Shown here in pieces: positions 12,803 through 21,710 of a stretch of DNA of 64,000 nt. The DNA is from CAVZZV01 sp963779845 (lineage in GTDB: Bacteria > Bacteroidota > Bacteroidia > Bacteroidales > GCA-2748055), in contig CAVZZV010000001.1 in the NCBI GenBank assembly GCA_963779845.1, forward strand, positions 620,001 to 684,000, read 5' to 3'. Every line of letters starts with the position of its first letter. Position 1 is the stretch's first letter. Below the pieces are notes generated by a model that was not told the DNA's origin, did not search any database, and was given only the letters and a program-made list of their open reading frames with translations. Both the position numbers and the translations under genes were made by a program.

Positions 12803-13801
12803 ATGGACTTTAAGTATAAAATTGTGAAGAAGTTCCTTACCGCGATATTTCTTCTAATGGTGGCTGTAATATCCTATTCTCAGGATGTTCAGTTTACTCA
12901 ATTTTACGCGAACAAGCTATATCTGGCACCCTCCTTCGCAGGGGCTGTTCAGCAGGACCGGGTTGCCATGTCTTTCCGTAATCAATGGCCAAATCTCCCG
13001 GGTGCTTTCGTATCCTATTCCTTTAGTTATGATCATTTCTTTTCAAATTTTAATTCCGGAGTGGGATTATTGGTCCTACGGGATGTTGCCGGATCCGGGG
13101 ACCTTAGCACCACGAACATTGGATTACTGTATTCATACGATATACAAATAAACAACTTCTGGCACATCCGTCCGGGTATTCATTTTTTGTATACTCAGAC
13201 AGGACTCAATTTTGACAAGCTTTTATGGGGTGACCAGTTGTCGCCGGGCGGACAATCCTCTACGATTGAACAACCTACTCTCGAACACAATGCCGATGTT
13301 GACTTCTCCTCTTCCGTTCTTGCCTACTCCGATCGCTACTGGATGGGGTTAACCGTGGACCATATGTTAAAACCCTATAATTCTTTATATGATAGTGAAG
13401 AATTTATACCCCTGAAATTATCCGTTTTTGGAGGGGCCCAGGTTATCCGCAGGGGCCGTTTGTTAAACCCAATTGATGAATCCTTGTCTATTGCCTTTCT
13501 GCTGAAATCCCAGAACCGGATCAATCAGCTTGACCTTGGCCTCTATTGGTTTAAGGAGCCACTTATGCTAGGACTTTGGTATAGGGGACTACCTTTTCTC
13601 AATAAGGAACGAGTGGGTGATGCCATAAGTTTGCTGGCAGGATACAAAATTGAAGATTTCAGTATTGGTTATTCTTACGATTTTACCATTTCAAAATTAC
13701 TTTCCTCTACAGGTGGGGCACACGAAATTTCCCTTATCTATGAATTCAACAGTACCCAGAGAAGATTGAAAAGACATATGATTCCTTGCCCTGAATTTTA
13801 G
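12803..13801 (+). CDS. Type IX secretion system membrane protein, PorP/SprF family
   Basis: A 332-residue protein with a signal peptide (hydrophobic LTAIFLLMVAVISYS, cleavage near S-Y-S-Q). The mature N-terminus has the family pattern Q-F-T-Q-F-Y-A-N-K-L-Y-L-A-P-S-F-A-G, then alternating beta-strand sequence and an S-Y-D-F-T-I-S-K-L-L motif near the end, as in PorP/SprF outer-membrane barrels. Family knowledge: these proteins support secretion or surface attachment of T9SS substrates. It sits 233 bp downstream of the giant adhesin on the same strand, the arrangement seen for adhesin-SprF pairs, so I infer it serves that adhesin. A terminator lies between the two. Length is typical. Confidence 0.92.
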   Translation: MDFKYKIVKKFLTAIFLLMVAVISYSQDVQFTQFYANKLYLAPSFAGAVQQDRVAMSFRNQWPNLPGAFVSYSFSYDHFFSNFNSGVGLLVLRDVAGSGDLSTTNIGLLYSYDIQINNFWHIRPGIHFLYTQTGLNFDKLLWGDQLSPGGQSSTIEQPTLEHNADVDFSSSVLAYSDRYWMGLTVDHMLKPYNSLYDSEEFIPLKLSVFGGAQVIRRGRLLNPIDESLSIAFLLKSQNRINQLDLGLYWFKEPLMLGLWYRGLPFLNKERVGDAISLLAGYKIEDFSIGYSYDFTISKLLSSTGGAHEISLIYEFNSTQRRLKRHMIPCPEF

Positions 13802-13916
13802 TGATTTAGACTCCAATAATCCTTTATTTCGAATTTACATTATAGAGAAATCCCAGGTTCACGGAAAATCGGGGGAGATCATATTCGCGATTCTATCAAT
13901 TCATTTTTCATAAAAG

Positions 13917-13947
13917 TTTTAAGATCAGGAACAATAAATTATATTTG
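13917..13947 (+). promoter_or_regulatory. Bacteroidetes-type promoter for the OmpH-like gene
   Basis: TATATTTG at 13940-13947 matches the -7 consensus TAnnTTTG. TTTT at 13917-13920, 19 bases upstream, approximates the -33 TTTG. The predicted start site is near 13954, giving a leader of about 20-30 bases. Confidence 0.55.
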
Positions 13948-13971
13948 CATTGAATTTGAAAAATAATCGAA

Positions 13972-14601
13972 ATGGAAAACATGAAAAAAGCGAACTTAAT
14001 CATTAATGTAATTTTAATTATTGCTGTCGGAACCCTGTTTATCCTTTATTTTACTGGAAACAACAAACAAGTGGAGCTCAAACCCGTGGATAGTACTACT
14101 ATGGTAAGCGATACTTCAGGGTTAGGCATTGCCTATGTGCAGATCGATTCCGTCCTCGCGAACATGAAAATGTTTAAGGATCTTAATGGAAAATTAGAAG
14201 GCAAACAAAAAGAAGCAGAAACCAAATTCACCTCCCAATACAAATCTTTTGAAAAAGAGGTGAACGATTATCAGAATAAAGTACAAAAAGGTCTGGTCAC
14301 CAGAAGTGAAGCGCAAACTCTCGAACAACAACTCGCAGCTAAAAATACTGAACTGGAAACACAAAGAAATAATTACCTGAGGGAACTTCAGGAGGAAAAT
14401 ATGGTAAGCCAGAATAAGGTAATAGATTATATTATGTCTTATCTAAAGGAATTCAATCAGGATAAAAACTACAGATATATCTTTTCCTATAGCTTCGGCG
14501 GGGGTATCCTATACGCAGCTGAAAATCTGGATATCACCAAGGAGGTTGTGGAAGGGCTTAATGCAAAGTACAATCAGGAACAACAAACCGGTAAAAAATA
14601 G
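13972..14601 (+). CDS. OmpH/Skp-family periplasmic chaperone-like protein
   Basis: A 209-residue protein with one N-terminal hydrophobic segment (about residues 8-25) that may be an uncleaved anchor. Then comes the OmpH-type start of the mature domain, IAYVQIDSVLANM, and a long Lys/Glu/Gln-rich coiled coil (about residues 65-145). The C-terminal part contains Y-R-Y-I-F-S-Y-S-F-G-G-G-I-L-Y-A, typical of Skp homologues. Family knowledge: Skp is a trimeric holdase for unfolded outer-membrane proteins. The start may instead be the ATG at 13981 (MKKANLI). It is 3 bases ahead of the glycosyltransferase gene, so the two are probably cotranscribed. Confidence 0.85.
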   Translation: MENMKKANLIINVILIIAVGTLFILYFTGNNKQVELKPVDSTTMVSDTSGLGIAYVQIDSVLANMKMFKDLNGKLEGKQKEAETKFTSQYKSFEKEVNDYQNKVQKGLVTRSEAQTLEQQLAAKNTELETQRNNYLRELQEENMVSQNKVIDYIMSYLKEFNQDKNYRYIFSYSFGGGILYAAENLDITKEVVEGLNAKYNQEQQTGKK

Positions 14602-14604
14602 TCT

Positions 14605-15866
14605 ATGGGCTTTGCCGATTTTTATCTGCAAAGATTTTCCACACCCGGGAAAAAAATAGATTCTCCCCCTCCCCCTGACCTTCAATATATTGTTGTAATC
14701 CCGGCTTATAATGAGCCGGGAATTTTACATTCGATTGAATCCCTTTTCCGTTGCCATCCCATAAGTTCGCCTATTGAAGTGATCCTTGTAATAAACTGGC
14801 CTGAAAATCAAGCCCGTGAAACAGGAAGGAAAAATCATACTATTTTTACCCAATGTCTTAGCTGGGCTAAAAAAAACAACTCCACTTCACTTCTCCTTAT
14901 ATCCATTGCTCTTTCCTGATGTCCCCAAAAAACTGGCAGGCCCCGGAATGGCCAGAAAATATGGAATGGATGAGGCAATACGACGATTACAATTCATTGG
15001 ACAAAAATGGAATAATCTTATCCTTTGATGCAGATTCGGTATGCGACTCAAATTATTTTGAATCTATTGAGAACCATTTTAAAACACACCCCGATACGGA
15101 TGGATGCAGTATCTATTTTGAGCATCCTTTATCAGGGGAAGAGTTCCCGGATGAGGTTTATAAGGCCATTGTTTATTATGAACTTCATATGCGATATTAT
15201 TATCAGGGGCTAAAATATACCGGCCATCCCAATACCTTTCATACTATAGGTTCCTCATTTGCCGTAAAATCCCTGAGCTATTGCCATCAGGGAGGAATGA
15301 ATACAAAACAGGCAGGAGAGGATTTTTACTTTCTTCAGAAGTTTTTTGATCTGGGCAATTTTACAGAATGTATGACCACAAGGATAATTCCCTCTCCACG
15401 GCCATCTGACAGGGTGCCCTTTGGGACAGGCCCCTCAGTACTGAAGTTTATCCGTACACAAAAAGAAATTCTTAGCTATAACCCCCGTCTTTTCGAAATC
15501 CTCAGAGAATTCATACAACTAGTTCCGGATTTCTACCAGCCTAATGAGGAAACTGTAGGAAGAGTGGTTAAAAACCTGGATCATTCCCTTACCGGCTTTC
15601 TGGAAAACCAGTCTTTCCCGGAAGTTCTCGCGGAGATAAATCAAAATTCGGGAAGCCTGGAGGGATTTATTAAACGGTTTTTCCGATGGTTTAACATGTT
15701 CAGGATGTTGAAATACCTGAATTTTGCTTCACCCATTTTTCCGGAAATAGAGGTAAGCAAAGCAGCCGGGATTTTTTATAAGACACTGAGCGGGGATTCC
15801 GCCGCTAATAATCCCGCTGATTTATTAACCATGTACAGGATTCTGGAAAGAGCTCCGGTATTATAG
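14605..15866 (+). CDS. Family 2-like glycosyltransferase, split by two single-base frame changes
   Basis: The N-terminal part (14605-14870) carries the GT-A start YIVVIPAYNEPGI; the C-terminal part carries SFDADS, the Asp-x-Asp type metal site. Between them the correct frame is hidden. Dropping one A from the A8 run at 14869-14876 and one T at 14993-14994 gives a continuous 419-residue protein that reads AKKTTPLHF then GPGMARKYGMDEAIRRLQ then KNGIILSFDADS. The G-x-G-M-A-R-K-x-G-M-D-E motif is typical of a Bacteroidota GT2 group. Acceptor unknown. The gene follows the ompH-like gene by 3 bases. Two insertions in short homopolymers point to sequence error rather than a dead gene. Confidence 0.75.
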
Positions 15867-15975
15867 GTATGAAAGCCTCAGTTCGCTTTTATGGCAGGGA
15901 CCCTAAAGCTGTCCCACCTCAATAGGGCTCAGGTAAATAAACTGAATGGGCCAGCCAATCAATTATTTTAAATCC

Positions 15976-16278
15976 CTATTTCTCTACAAGAATAAATATG
16001 TCTTCGTTATCCTTTTTCATAAGATATTGCTCCCGGGCGAATTTTTCCAGGTTTTCCGGACTGGTCAGAAGTTCTTCCAACCGGGCACTATCGCTTTGAA
16101 TTCGCTTTTGATAATATAGCTTATCTTTTTGGAACTGATCAACATCCTTTACCAATCTAACCCTCTCGATAAGATTATTATTATCAAAAAAAACGATCCA
16201 GATCACAAAAAAAACGATTGCAACCAGGTACTTGTTTTTAAGGAATTTTAAGAAGTATTTCCAGTATCGCCTGTACAT
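15976..16278 (-). CDS. Septum formation initiator, DivIC/FtsB family
   Basis: A 100-residue protein with a short basic cytoplasmic start, one transmembrane helix (about residues 17-31, VAIVFFVIWIVFF) and an extracytoplasmic coiled coil. It ends with the family pattern L-E-x-F-A-R-E-Q-Y-L-M-K-K-D-N-E-D-I-F. Family knowledge: FtsB/DivIC forms a complex with FtsL and FtsQ/DivIB at the division septum. It converges with the glycosyltransferase across about 110 bp. A weak GGGAC/GTCCC inverted repeat (15897-15915) lies in that gap. Confidence 0.85.
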   Translation of the reverse strand: MYRRYWKYFLKFLKNKYLVAIVFFVIWIVFFDNNNLIERVRLVKDVDQFQKDKLYYQKRIQSDSARLEELLTSPENLEKFAREQYLMKKDNEDIFILVEK

Positions 16279-16466
16279 GACCCAAATTATATCGACGAAA
16301 TTAAGAAAAAAGATTCCAGGAGTTTTAAATTACAGGAAAAACTATTAACAATCGTATATTTCAGCTAAACTTTTCCCGTCAGAAATTATAGCAAAATCTT
16401 ACAATCACTAACTCTCTTGCACCACAAAGAGATAGCATTATGAAATTAGAGAACGAAATAAAAATT

Positions 16467-18098
16467 TTATTCGTTCTTCATAAAGGGATAGGAAAAATCT
16501 GACGGTGGCTGGAAATTTTCTTTAATTGTCCTTGGTGAAACCCAACGATAAAGATTAATGATAGAACCGGCTTTATCGTTTGTGCCGGAGCCCCGCGAGC
16601 CCCCAAAGGGCTGTTGTCCCACAACTGCACCCGTTGGCTTATCGTTGATATAAAAGTTGCCTGCGGCATTTACCAGTATATTTGTGGCCTGTTCAATGGC
16701 ATAGCGATCAATGGCAAAAACTGCTCCCGTAAGACCATATATGGAAGTTCTGTCGAGAAGCCACAAAGTTTCTTCGAATTGTTCATCTTCATATACATAA
16801 ATGGTAAGTACCGGACCAAAAAGTTCTTCGCGCATCGTTACGTAATCCGGCTTTTTCGCAAGGATGACAGTCGGTTCAATGTAATAACCGACTGATTTAT
16901 CGCACTTTCCGCCAATAATCAGCTCAGCATCCTCATCTTCCCTGGCTGCATCGATGTATGATTTTAACTTTTCAAAGGAAGCTTCATCAATTACTGCGTT
17001 AAAGAAATTGGTAAAATCTTCGGCCGGGCCCATTTTTATCTTTGCAATGGAAGACTCGAGTTTCGAGCGTATTTCAGGCCACTTGCTAGCAGGAAGGTAA
17101 ACACGGGAGACTGCGGAACATTTTTGGCCCTGGTATTCAAAGGATCCCCGTACAATGGCAGTATTCAAATATTCCAGATTAGCCGACTGGTGGGCAATAA
17201 TGAAATCTTTTCCCCCTGTTTCTCCCACAATTCTGGGATATGTCTTATAGTTCCTGATATTTTCTCCGACTGTTTGCCATATCTGTTGAAAAACCTCCGT
17301 GGAACCGGTATAATGGATGCCTCCAAAATCGGGATGGGTAAAAATCTCCTTTCCGGCAACAGGACCCGATACAAAAACGAGATTGATCACGCCATCGGGA
17401 AGTCCGGCCTCAATAAGGACGTCCATGATTACTTTCGCTGAATATACCTGAGCATTGGAAGCTTTCCAGACTACCGTGTTTCCCATGATGGCCGGTGCTG
17501 TTGGCAAATTGCCGGCAATGGAGGTAAAATTAAAAGGGGTTAGCGCGAAGATGAATCCTTCAAGCGGCCGCTGCTCTACCCTGTTCCACATATGATCCCC
17601 CGAAAGAGGTTGTTGAGAGTATATTTCAGTCATATAAAAGACATTGAAGCGGAAGAAATCAACCAGCTCACATGCCGAATCAATCTCCGCCTGAAAAGGG
17701 TTCTTCGATTGGCACAATAATGTTGCGGCATTGATCTTTTGACGATATTTCCCAGCCAGCAGGGAGGCTGCCCTCAGAAAAATGGAAGCCCTGTTTTCCC
17801 ATGACATGTTACGCCATTCTGCTTTTGCATCCATGGCTGACCTGATTGCCATTTGAACATGCCTGGCATCTCCTTTATGGTAATATCCAAGGGTATGCTG
17901 ATGGTCATGCGGGGGTCTGATCGCAACCTTATTCCCAGTCCTGATTTCCTTCCCGTTAATAATCATCGGAATATCCATTTCCTGAGAACGCATCTTTTCT
18001 ATCGTTGTTTTCAATGCTTTTCTTTCGGGAGTTCCCGGGGAATAGGAAAAAACCGGTTCATTTTTTGGTTCCGGCACCTTGAAAAATCCTCTGGCCAT
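16467..18098 (-). CDS. pruA: L-glutamate gamma-semialdehyde (1-pyrroline-5-carboxylate) dehydrogenase
   Basis: A 543-residue aldehyde dehydrogenase of the stand-alone eukaryote-like P5C dehydrogenase length. Visible motifs are the NAD-site segment WKASNAQVYSA, the glutamate motif VGETGGKDF, the catalytic cysteine in YQGQKCSAVSR, and the C-terminal FYINDKPTGAVVGQQPFGG, which is diagnostic for P5C dehydrogenase. It oxidises glutamate semialdehyde to glutamate in proline breakdown. No proline dehydrogenase gene lies in the window. It is transcribed away from sod; an inverted repeat at 18150-18166 sits about 50 bp upstream of its start and could be an operator. Confidence 0.95.
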   Translation of the reverse strand: MARGFFKVPEPKNEPVFSYSPGTPERKALKTTIEKMRSQEMDIPMIINGKEIRTGNKVAIRPPHDHQHTLGYYHKGDARHVQMAIRSAMDAKAEWRNMSWENRASIFLRAASLLAGKYRQKINAATLLCQSKNPFQAEIDSACELVDFFRFNVFYMTEIYSQQPLSGDHMWNRVEQRPLEGFIFALTPFNFTSIAGNLPTAPAIMGNTVVWKASNAQVYSAKVIMDVLIEAGLPDGVINLVFVSGPVAGKEIFTHPDFGGIHYTGSTEVFQQIWQTVGENIRNYKTYPRIVGETGGKDFIIAHQSANLEYLNTAIVRGSFEYQGQKCSAVSRVYLPASKWPEIRSKLESSIAKIKMGPAEDFTNFFNAVIDEASFEKLKSYIDAAREDEDAELIIGGKCDKSVGYYIEPTVILAKKPDYVTMREELFGPVLTIYVYEDEQFEETLWLLDRTSIYGLTGAVFAIDRYAIEQATNILVNAAGNFYINDKPTGAVVGQQPFGGSRGSGTNDKAGSIINLYRWVSPRTIKENFQPPSDFSYPFMKNE

Positions 18099-18149
18099 AA
18101 TTCTTGGTTGGTTAATAATAATTAAAAAAACAGGGAACGAACTGGAACG

Positions 18150-18166
18150 ATACCTTGTAAAGGTAT
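18150..18166. promoter_or_regulatory. Inverted repeat upstream of pruA, possible operator
   Basis: ATACCTT-gta-AAGGTAT is a perfect 7-bp palindrome with a 3-base centre, about 52 bp upstream of the pruA start. Its size and position suit a dimeric repressor or activator site. No regulator gene is adjacent, and the function is inferred from position only. Confidence 0.35.
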
Positions 18167-18415
18167 TTAAACTTATCTCACAAAACCAATCGAAGCAGAT
18201 CCATCTTTAATAATGTAAAAGTATCTGTTTTTAATAAAGTAAAACATGACTTTTGCTAGGTTCCCTGAATTATGACTTCCGGCCAGAGGAGGGAATAAAT
18301 ACATTACGCCCAAACTTATTACAAATGTTTGACTGGAAAAAGTTTTAATCTTCGTCCAAACAAAATCCATTCCTCCGATGTTATATCAACAAGTCTGCAA
18401 TTTAGACTAAATAAA

Positions 18416-18443
18416 AATAATAGTTAAAAAATAATAGTTAAAA
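18416..18443 (+). repeat. Perfect tandem 14-bp repeat in the sod leader
   Basis: The unit AATAATAGTTAAAA occurs twice head to tail and ends 10 bases before the sod ATG. It makes the leader A-rich and unstructured. In Bacteroidota, which rarely use Shine-Dalgarno pairing, such A-rich leaders favour translation. Confidence 0.6.
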
Positions 18444-18453
18444 ATTAAACATT

Positions 18454-19056
18454 ATGTCATTCGAATTACCAAAACTTGATTATGCTTACGATGCCCTTGA
18501 ACCGCATATTGATGCAAAAACCATGGAAATACATCATACCAAACACCATGGAGGCTATACTTCAAAACTCAACGATGCCATTACTGGTACCCCTCTCGAA
18601 AATAAATCCATTGAAGAAATTATGGCTCATGTCTCAGAGGCCTCTGCAGCAGTAAGAAACAATGGAGGGGGTTATTATAACCATCTGCTGTTTTGGAAAT
18701 GGATGTCGCCTGATGGCGGGGGCAAACCTTCGGGAGAGCTGATGGAAGCCATCAATAAGAATTTCGGGTCGTTCGATTCCTTTAAGGAAAAGTTCAACAA
18801 AGCAGCTGCGACCCGTTTTGGATCTGGCTGGGCATGGCTCATTAAGAAAAAAGACGGTTCTCTGGAGGTTACTTCCTCTCCAAATCAGGACAATACCCTG
18901 ATGGATTTTTCAGAAACCAAAGGAAGTCCCATCCTTGGACTCGATGTTTGGGAACACGCCTATTATCTTAAATACCAGAATAAGCGTCCGGAATATATCG
19001 ATGCTTTCTGGAATGTGGTAAACTGGGAAGAAGTAAGCAAGAGATTACGTGGATAA
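18454..19056 (+). CDS. sod: Superoxide dismutase, Fe/Mn family
   Basis: A 200-residue cytosolic enzyme, full family length, with all four metal ligands visible: His in MEIHHTKHHGGY, His in GGGYYNHLLFW, and Asp and His in LDVWEHAYYLKYQNKRPEYI. It converts superoxide to hydrogen peroxide and oxygen. Whether it uses iron, manganese or either cannot be settled by eye; Bacteroidales relatives are often cambialistic. It is a single-gene unit, diverging from pruA and converging with the acyltransferase gene. Confidence 0.96.
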   Translation: MSFELPKLDYAYDALEPHIDAKTMEIHHTKHHGGYTSKLNDAITGTPLENKSIEEIMAHVSEASAAVRNNGGGYYNHLLFWKWMSPDGGGKPSGELMEAINKNFGSFDSFKEKFNKAAATRFGSGWAWLIKKKDGSLEVTSSPNQDNTLMDFSETKGSPILGLDVWEHAYYLKYQNKRPEYIDAFWNVVNWEEVSKRLRG

Positions 19057-19151
19057 GAGTATTTCTCCGGAATTTTCACCCATTCAAATAGGGTTTAATC
19101 CTGAATTTTAAGAGTAGAATTTGAATTCAGTTTCGGGAAGAAATATGAAAT

Positions 19152-20993
19152 TTAGCCCTTTGATTCTCCCACTTTGGGGAGAGGAGGGTTTTGTTCGTAT
19201 AGAAACTGAATGGTGAACCTGTCCAGAATCGATTCATCATTTATTTCCTTCGAAAGGGAAGAAATGGTTTCCAGGGGAACATCGAACAGATCCATGATCA
19301 ACAAGCCATCTAGCGCATTATTGAATTTAGGGTCAATATTAAACCCCACAATTTTACCATTTTGCTTTAAATATTTCTTAAGCAAAACCGGCATATTAAA
19401 GTTTGAAGTATCCACATCTTTAATAAACTTATCAAATTTATTGAGGTCACCTGATGCTTCCATAATGATATCGGTATCCAGATCCTGGAACCCTTCAACC
19501 ACGAATTTTTTACGTGGTTTTATATACTTACTGAACTTGTAGTGATAGTGGTGAAGCATGATATATCGGATAATCATCTCTTTTGAAAAATTTGAAAACC
19601 GGTTACTTATGCTTACCGGTCCGATAAGATAACGGTATTCAGGATTTTTGATAAGGAAATAGAGTATCCCTTTCCAAAGCAGGAACAAGGGCAGTGGTTT
19701 TCGCTGATAATCGGCCACAATAAAAGACCGGCCCAATTCGAGCGATTGTTCCAGCACATTTTGGAATTTCTTGCTTATCCGGAAAAGGCTTTGGATATAA
19801 AAGCCCTTTACTCCGTATTGCTGCATGATCTCCTTCCCTTTACCAACCCGGTAAGCCCCTACAATTTTCTTATTTACCGAGTCCCAGATAAACATTTGAT
19901 TATAATAAAGGTCGAACTCATCAATGTCGATGCTTCTGTTTGTCCCTTCGCCAATCAACCTGAAGGTAATTTCCCTAAGGCGTCCCAATTCAGTCATGAG
20001 CGAGGGAATACAAAAAGAAGGAGCACAAAATACCTGATATTCCTGGCTTTCGAACAAAAGATAACGCTCCCTCAATTGCTCAACTTCTGTTTCAATTTTT
20101 ACAGGATCGACCGCAGGAATTATTTCTTCTATTTTCGGTGAGCGTGCAATTGCCGGGGAGAAAAACTTGTGGACTTCAAGGGCTGAACCGAGAGCATAGG
20201 TCTTGGCTCTCAAAAACCTTCCAAAGCGATCAATGTCCGTAAAACCTTCCTGATCCTTCACGGAAATAGGATTTCCAATACGTATCCGGACCGGCCGTTT
20301 CTTTTTGTTAAAGAGCTCGGAAGGAAGCTTAACGGTCCGAAGAGAGGGATGGATAAGTCCGAGAAGATGGAAAATCCGGCTGTTCGTACCGGTGAAATAG
20401 ATAGGCACAATGGGAACCTGTGCTTTTTTTATTGTTTTAAGTGCCGCTGTCCCCCATTGCTTGTCACTGATGCCCACATAATTTACATTATAACTGGAGA
20501 CCTCACCGGCTGGAAAAATTCCCAGAGGATTGCCCTCCTGAAGGTGGCGGAGTGCATACTTGATACCGGTCACGCTTGTTTTTACGTCCTTTCTGTCTTC
20601 AAAGGGATTTACCGGGAGTATGAACTCTTTTACAGGTTCTACTCTCTGCATCAGGAAATTTGCCAGTAATTTAAAGTCCGGCCTGACCATACTGATGATC
20701 CTTATCAGCAGCATACCGTCAATCCCGCCAAAGGGATGGTTGGAGATGGTTATAAAAGGTCCTGAGGCTGGAATCTTTTTCAATTCTTCTTCACTTACCT
20801 CATAGCTTAATTTTAATTCATCGATTACTGCATTAATGAATTCAATTCCTTCTTTATGGGACAATTCGGAATAGATCTTATTAATCTTATTGATCCTTAA
20901 AAGCATCATCAGCACTTTGGCCGCTCCCGCCCCTCCAAATCTATTCAGCTTTGCCGCTCTAATAATGTCTTCAGTCTCTATTAACTTCTTCAT
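19152..20993 (-). CDS. Bifunctional aminolipid acyltransferase, OlsF/GlsF type (O-acyltransferase plus N-acyltransferase)
   Basis: A 613-residue fusion. The N-terminal half (about residues 60-275) is a lysophospholipid-acyltransferase-like domain with SNHPFGGIDG in the His-x5-Asp form and the G-I-F-P-A-G-E-V block. The C-terminal half (about 300-600) is a GNAT-like OlsB/hemolysin-type domain with W-D-S-V-N-K-K-I-V-G-A-Y-R-V-G and E-L-G-R-S-F-I-V. Family knowledge: in OlsF the C-terminal domain N-acylates an amino acid and the N-terminal domain adds the second acyl chain. Bacteroides makes glycine lipids with the same two activities on separate genes. I infer glycine or ornithine lipid synthesis; the amino acid cannot be told from sequence. 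Confidence 0.82.
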   Translation of the reverse strand: MKKLIETEDIIRAAKLNRFGGAGAAKVLMMLLRINKINKIYSELSHKEGIEFINAVIDELKLSYEVSEEELKKIPASGPFITISNHPFGGIDGMLLIRIISMVRPDFKLLANFLMQRVEPVKEFILPVNPFEDRKDVKTSVTGIKYALRHLQEGNPLGIFPAGEVSSYNVNYVGISDKQWGTAALKTIKKAQVPIVPIYFTGTNSRIFHLLGLIHPSLRTVKLPSELFNKKKRPVRIRIGNPISVKDQEGFTDIDRFGRFLRAKTYALGSALEVHKFFSPAIARSPKIEEIIPAVDPVKIETEVEQLRERYLLFESQEYQVFCAPSFCIPSLMTELGRLREITFRLIGEGTNRSIDIDEFDLYYNQMFIWDSVNKKIVGAYRVGKGKEIMQQYGVKGFYIQSLFRISKKFQNVLEQSLELGRSFIVADYQRKPLPLFLLWKGILYFLIKNPEYRYLIGPVSISNRFSNFSKEMIIRYIMLHHYHYKFSKYIKPRKKFVVEGFQDLDTDIIMEASGDLNKFDKFIKDVDTSNFNMPVLLKKYLKQNGKIVGFNIDPKFNNALDGLLIMDLFDVPLETISSLSKEINDESILDRFTIQFLYEQNPPLPKVGESKG

Positions 20994-21018
20994 CAGGATA
21001 TTTCTTTAAACCATCAAT

Positions 21019-21026
21019 CAAAGGTA
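21019..21026 (-). promoter_or_regulatory. Candidate -7 element for the acyltransferase gene
   Basis: On the minus strand TACCTTTG matches TAnnTTTG, 26 bp upstream of the ATG. A well-spaced -33 TTTG is not evident, so only half of the promoter is supported. Confidence 0.35.
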
Positions 21027-21046
21027 ATCGAAAAATTGAGTCAATT

Positions 21047-21673
21047 TTATATAATCCATATACTAACCAATGCAGCAAAGCCGAGGATAAAAATAATAAC
21101 TCCGGCCACTTTGTTCATCCACCATATAATTCTTAACCTGAACCGATGTCTGAAAAAATTTACAAGGGTACTGAGCAAAAACCACCAGGTGACAGCACCC
21201 GCGAACACCCCGCCAACCATGGATCCTAAAGGAAGGATTCGCATGGGACCGGCAGCGATATTAATTCCTGCAAAAATAGCGAGAAAGAAAAAAATTGCCA
21301 TAGGATTGGTGATAGTAAGAAGGAACACTGAAAGAAAATCCTGCGAAAGTTTATTTCTGTTCATTCTTTGCAGGCGAAGTTCGCGAATCGGATTGGTATA
21401 AAAGATACTCACCCCGAGAGTCATGACCAATATCCCACCGATTATCTGGAAATATATATGATTGGCTTCTATGAAGGAAATGACGAATGTTATACCAAGT
21501 CCGGCAATGAGCGAAAAAATGGTATCGGCAGAGGCAGCTCCCAGTCCGGAAATGAATCCGGACCGGCGGCCTTTATTAAGGGTGCGTTGAATACACAATA
21601 CCCCTATGGGGCCCAAGGGTATGGAAACCATTAGGCCAATGAGGATACCTTTTAAAAATAATTCAATACTCAT
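21047..21673 (-). CDS. LysE/RhtB-family amino acid exporter
   Basis: About 208 residues with the family start FLKGILIGLMVSIPLGPIGV, six predicted hydrophobic segments, and A-A-S-A-D-T-I-F-S-L-I-A near residue 55. Length is typical. Family knowledge: inner-membrane efflux of amino acids or related small molecules; the substrate cannot be assigned. I chose the ATG at 21673 (MSIELFLKG) because the longer frame starting at 21706 would run through a strong hairpin that belongs to the leader. Confidence 0.82.
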   Translation of the reverse strand: MSIELFLKGILIGLMVSIPLGPIGVLCIQRTLNKGRRSGFISGLGAASADTIFSLIAGLGITFVISFIEANHIYFQIIGGILVMTLGVSIFYTNPIRELRLQRMNRNKLSQDFLSVFLLTITNPMAIFFFLAIFAGINIAAGPMRILPLGSMVGGVFAGAVTWWFLLSTLVNFFRHRFRLRIIWWMNKVAGVIIFILGFAALVSIWII

Positions 21674-21684
21674 CTTTATTTTAT

Positions 21685-21705
21685 TGTCCCGAAAAATTCG
21701 GGGCA
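21685..21705 (-). promoter_or_regulatory. Leader hairpin immediately upstream of the LysE-family start
   Basis: A 9-bp stem (one G-U pair) with a 3-base loop: TGCCCCGAA-TTT-TTCGGGACA on the minus strand. It ends 11 bases before the ATG. The predicted transcription start from the -7 element at 21711-21718 falls at its 5' edge, so the mRNA would begin with this hairpin. Confidence 0.5.
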
Positions 21706-21710
21706 CTACG

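Larger units (their letters stand above)
18099..18453. other. Divergent intergenic region between pruA and sod
   Basis: These 355 bp are AT-rich and hold regulatory sequence only. I see a short inverted repeat near pruA, a tandem 14-bp repeat just before sod, and no clear TAnnTTTG promoter. A 65-codon leftward open frame inside has no recognisable features. Confidence 0.5.

Noticed and set aside
18173..18370. 65-codon leftward open frame between pruA and sod
   Set aside because: Composition is that of AT-rich intergenic DNA, with no start context and no family resemblance.
19057..19151. Terminator between the converging sod and acyltransferase genes
   Set aside because: I could find no stem longer than a few base pairs followed by a T run in these 95 bp.
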